From the NCBI GenBank assembly GCA_023014485.1, contig JAJOZX010000197.1:1271001-1335000 (forward strand): a stretch of DNA of 64,000 nucleotides. The letters run 5' to 3'. The stretch comes from Bathynomus jamesi. Its lineage: Eukaryota; Arthropoda; Malacostraca; Isopoda; Cirolanidae. Every line of letters starts with the position of its first letter. Position 1 is the first letter of the stretch. This document shows, piece after piece, positions 63,248 to 64,000 of this stretch. Below the pieces are notes generated by a model that was not told the DNA's origin, ran no database searches, and saw nothing but the letters and a program-made list of their open reading frames with translations. Made by a program: the position numbers and the translations under genes.

Positions 63248-64000
63248 ATGTCCGGGGTGGACAAAATCCTCACTGGAATTGAGCAACGTGCATCCGCGCG
63301 TGAAGCTGCCAAAGAAAGGCAACGCCAAAAGCAATCGGAGCAATCACTGGCAACAGCAACCCTTACATCATCAAACTCGTCGTCGTCGCCTAATTGCTCG
63401 ACAGAAGAGGAAACCAATCCACCTACAAAGCGCCGTCGCAAAAAGAACATTATGACTCAAGACCTAGTGTGGGCACTGGACCGGACCAAAACAAGCAACC
63501 GTGGAGCCGTTCAACTCATGAAAGCAGCTGCTTCCAGTCTGGATATTCAAGACACAGATGAACTGGCTCTCAGTCACGAGACGATTCGGCGTTGGCGATT
63601 GCGTCATCGAGGGGAAATCGCCAAAGAAGTGAAGATGACGTTCGATCCCAGTGTCCCGCTCATCGTTCACTGGGACGGGAAGATGGTCTCCGATTTCGGC
63701 GGCAAGAAGGTCGATCGCCTCGCCATAGTCGTGTCCGGCGACGGCGTCGACAAACTTCTCTCCGTGCCGAAGCTGCCTGCTGGAACTGGTCGCGCCCAAG
63801 CAGATGCTGTGCTGAACTCGTTGGATGACTGGGGAATCGCTGATCGTGTCGTCGGGCTCTCCTTTGACACGACAGCTGCCAACACGGGCGTCGTTTCGGG
63901 CGCTTGCGTCTTCATCGAGCAGGGCCTTCACCGCCAGCTGCTGAACCTGGCCTGTCGGCACCACATGCTAGAATTGGTGGCAGAGAAAGCCTTCATCGAG
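63248..64000 (+). CDS. Transposase-like protein, FDT..NTG/HWDG family, copy 3 (runs off the window)
   Basis: A continuous 251-codon frame from ATG 63248 (MSGVDKILTGIEQR) to the window end with no stop. Linker KRRRKKNIMTQDLVWALDRT, then SNRGAVQLMKAAAS, LALSHETIRRWRLRHRGEI, VPLIVHWDGKMVSDFGGKK (first putative Asp), VVSGDGVDKLLSVPKLPAGTGR, LSFDTTAANTGVVSGACVF (second) and LACRHHMLELVAEKAF (C..H). Homologous to copies at 10086-12333 and 50890-52854 but codon use is more GC-rich. The usual N-terminal W-centred domain of about 240 residues is missing upstream, where the I-like retrotransposon lies; the start given may therefore be internal. It is the best preserved of the copies. Confidence 0.75.
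   Translation, partial: MSGVDKILTGIEQRASAREAAKERQRQKQSEQSLATATLTSSNSSSSPNCSTEEETNPPTKRRRKKNIMTQDLVWALDRTKTSNRGAVQLMKAAASSLDIQDTDELALSHETIRRWRLRHRGEIAKEVKMTFDPSVPLIVHWDGKMVSDFGGKKVDRLAIVVSGDGVDKLLSVPKLPAGTGRAQADAVLNSLDDWGIADRVVGLSFDTTAANTGVVSGACVFIEQGLHRQLLNLACRHHMLELVAEKAFIE

Noticed and set aside
1..64000. CRISPR arrays, bacterial operons or phage genes
   Set aside because: Introns, eukaryotic transposons and microsatellites throughout; no regularly spaced repeats with spacers seen.
1..64000. Endogenous virus sequences
   Set aside because: All reverse transcriptases belong to non-LTR retrotransposons (endonuclease, no LTRs, no envelope or protease); no viral capsid or polymerase motif was seen.

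Overview
This is a eukaryotic nuclear window, almost certainly from an arthropod and most likely a decapod crustacean. It has spliced genes with GT..AG introns, long (TA)n, (AC)n and (TG)n microsatellites, mostly AT-rich sequence, and a dense mosaic of nested DNA transposons, MITEs and non-LTR retrotransposons. The ribosomal protein L7 C-terminus resembles the arthropod form, and the jockey-like retrotransposon in the triplicated block looks like elements I associate with crab and shrimp genomes. Species cannot be fixed from the sequence alone.

Two ordinary host genes are recognisable. RPL7 lies at 13718-15117 (+, four exons, first exon not found). A CYTH-domain protein gene lies at 44606-45209 (-, only the last two exons found). 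Everything else that codes is transposon-derived or belongs to multicopy families of unknown function.

Layout. 1-1656 holds an intron-bearing, frameshifted member of an uncharacterised multicopy invertebrate family. 1.9-4.9 kb holds diverged 190-bp tandem repeats, retrotransposon 3' ends and a MITE. 4948-7703 is a decayed classical hAT transposon with a BED-type transposase. 7842-8766 is a hAT-type MITE. 9683-13146 is a nest: an old non-autonomous element interrupted by a complete 2.7-kb transposon of an unusual hAT-like kind and by a palindromic Tc1-like MITE. RPL7 follows, then a MITE at 15346-16168 and an RTE-like tail near 18 kb. 18450-38896 is a tandem segmental triplication (A, B, C) of a unit built from a degenerate jockey-like element, tRNA-related SINE pieces, a mariner and a truncated hAT-like gene; the copies carry different later insertions. 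39-45.5 kb holds foldback elements, a CR1-like element split by one of them, another unknown multicopy family, a MITE and the CYTH gene. 46-50.5 kb is mostly decayed repeats. 50508-53183 is a second copy of the unusual hAT-like transposon, followed by two internally deleted mariner-like elements. 56.7-63.2 kb is a long GC-rich I-like non-LTR element on the minus strand. The window ends inside a third member of the unusual hAT-like family (63248-64000).

The main discovery candidate is this transposase family, with five loci in the window. Two have structural ends: TAGGGTG terminal inverted repeats, and for the first an exact 8-bp target duplication. The proteins share a HWDG motif, a FDT..NTG...GAC motif followed by C-R/H-H-H, and a W-Y-L-S-E block. 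These resemble the DDE/D plus C..H layout of hAT transposases, but the family lacks the usual hAT sequence signatures.
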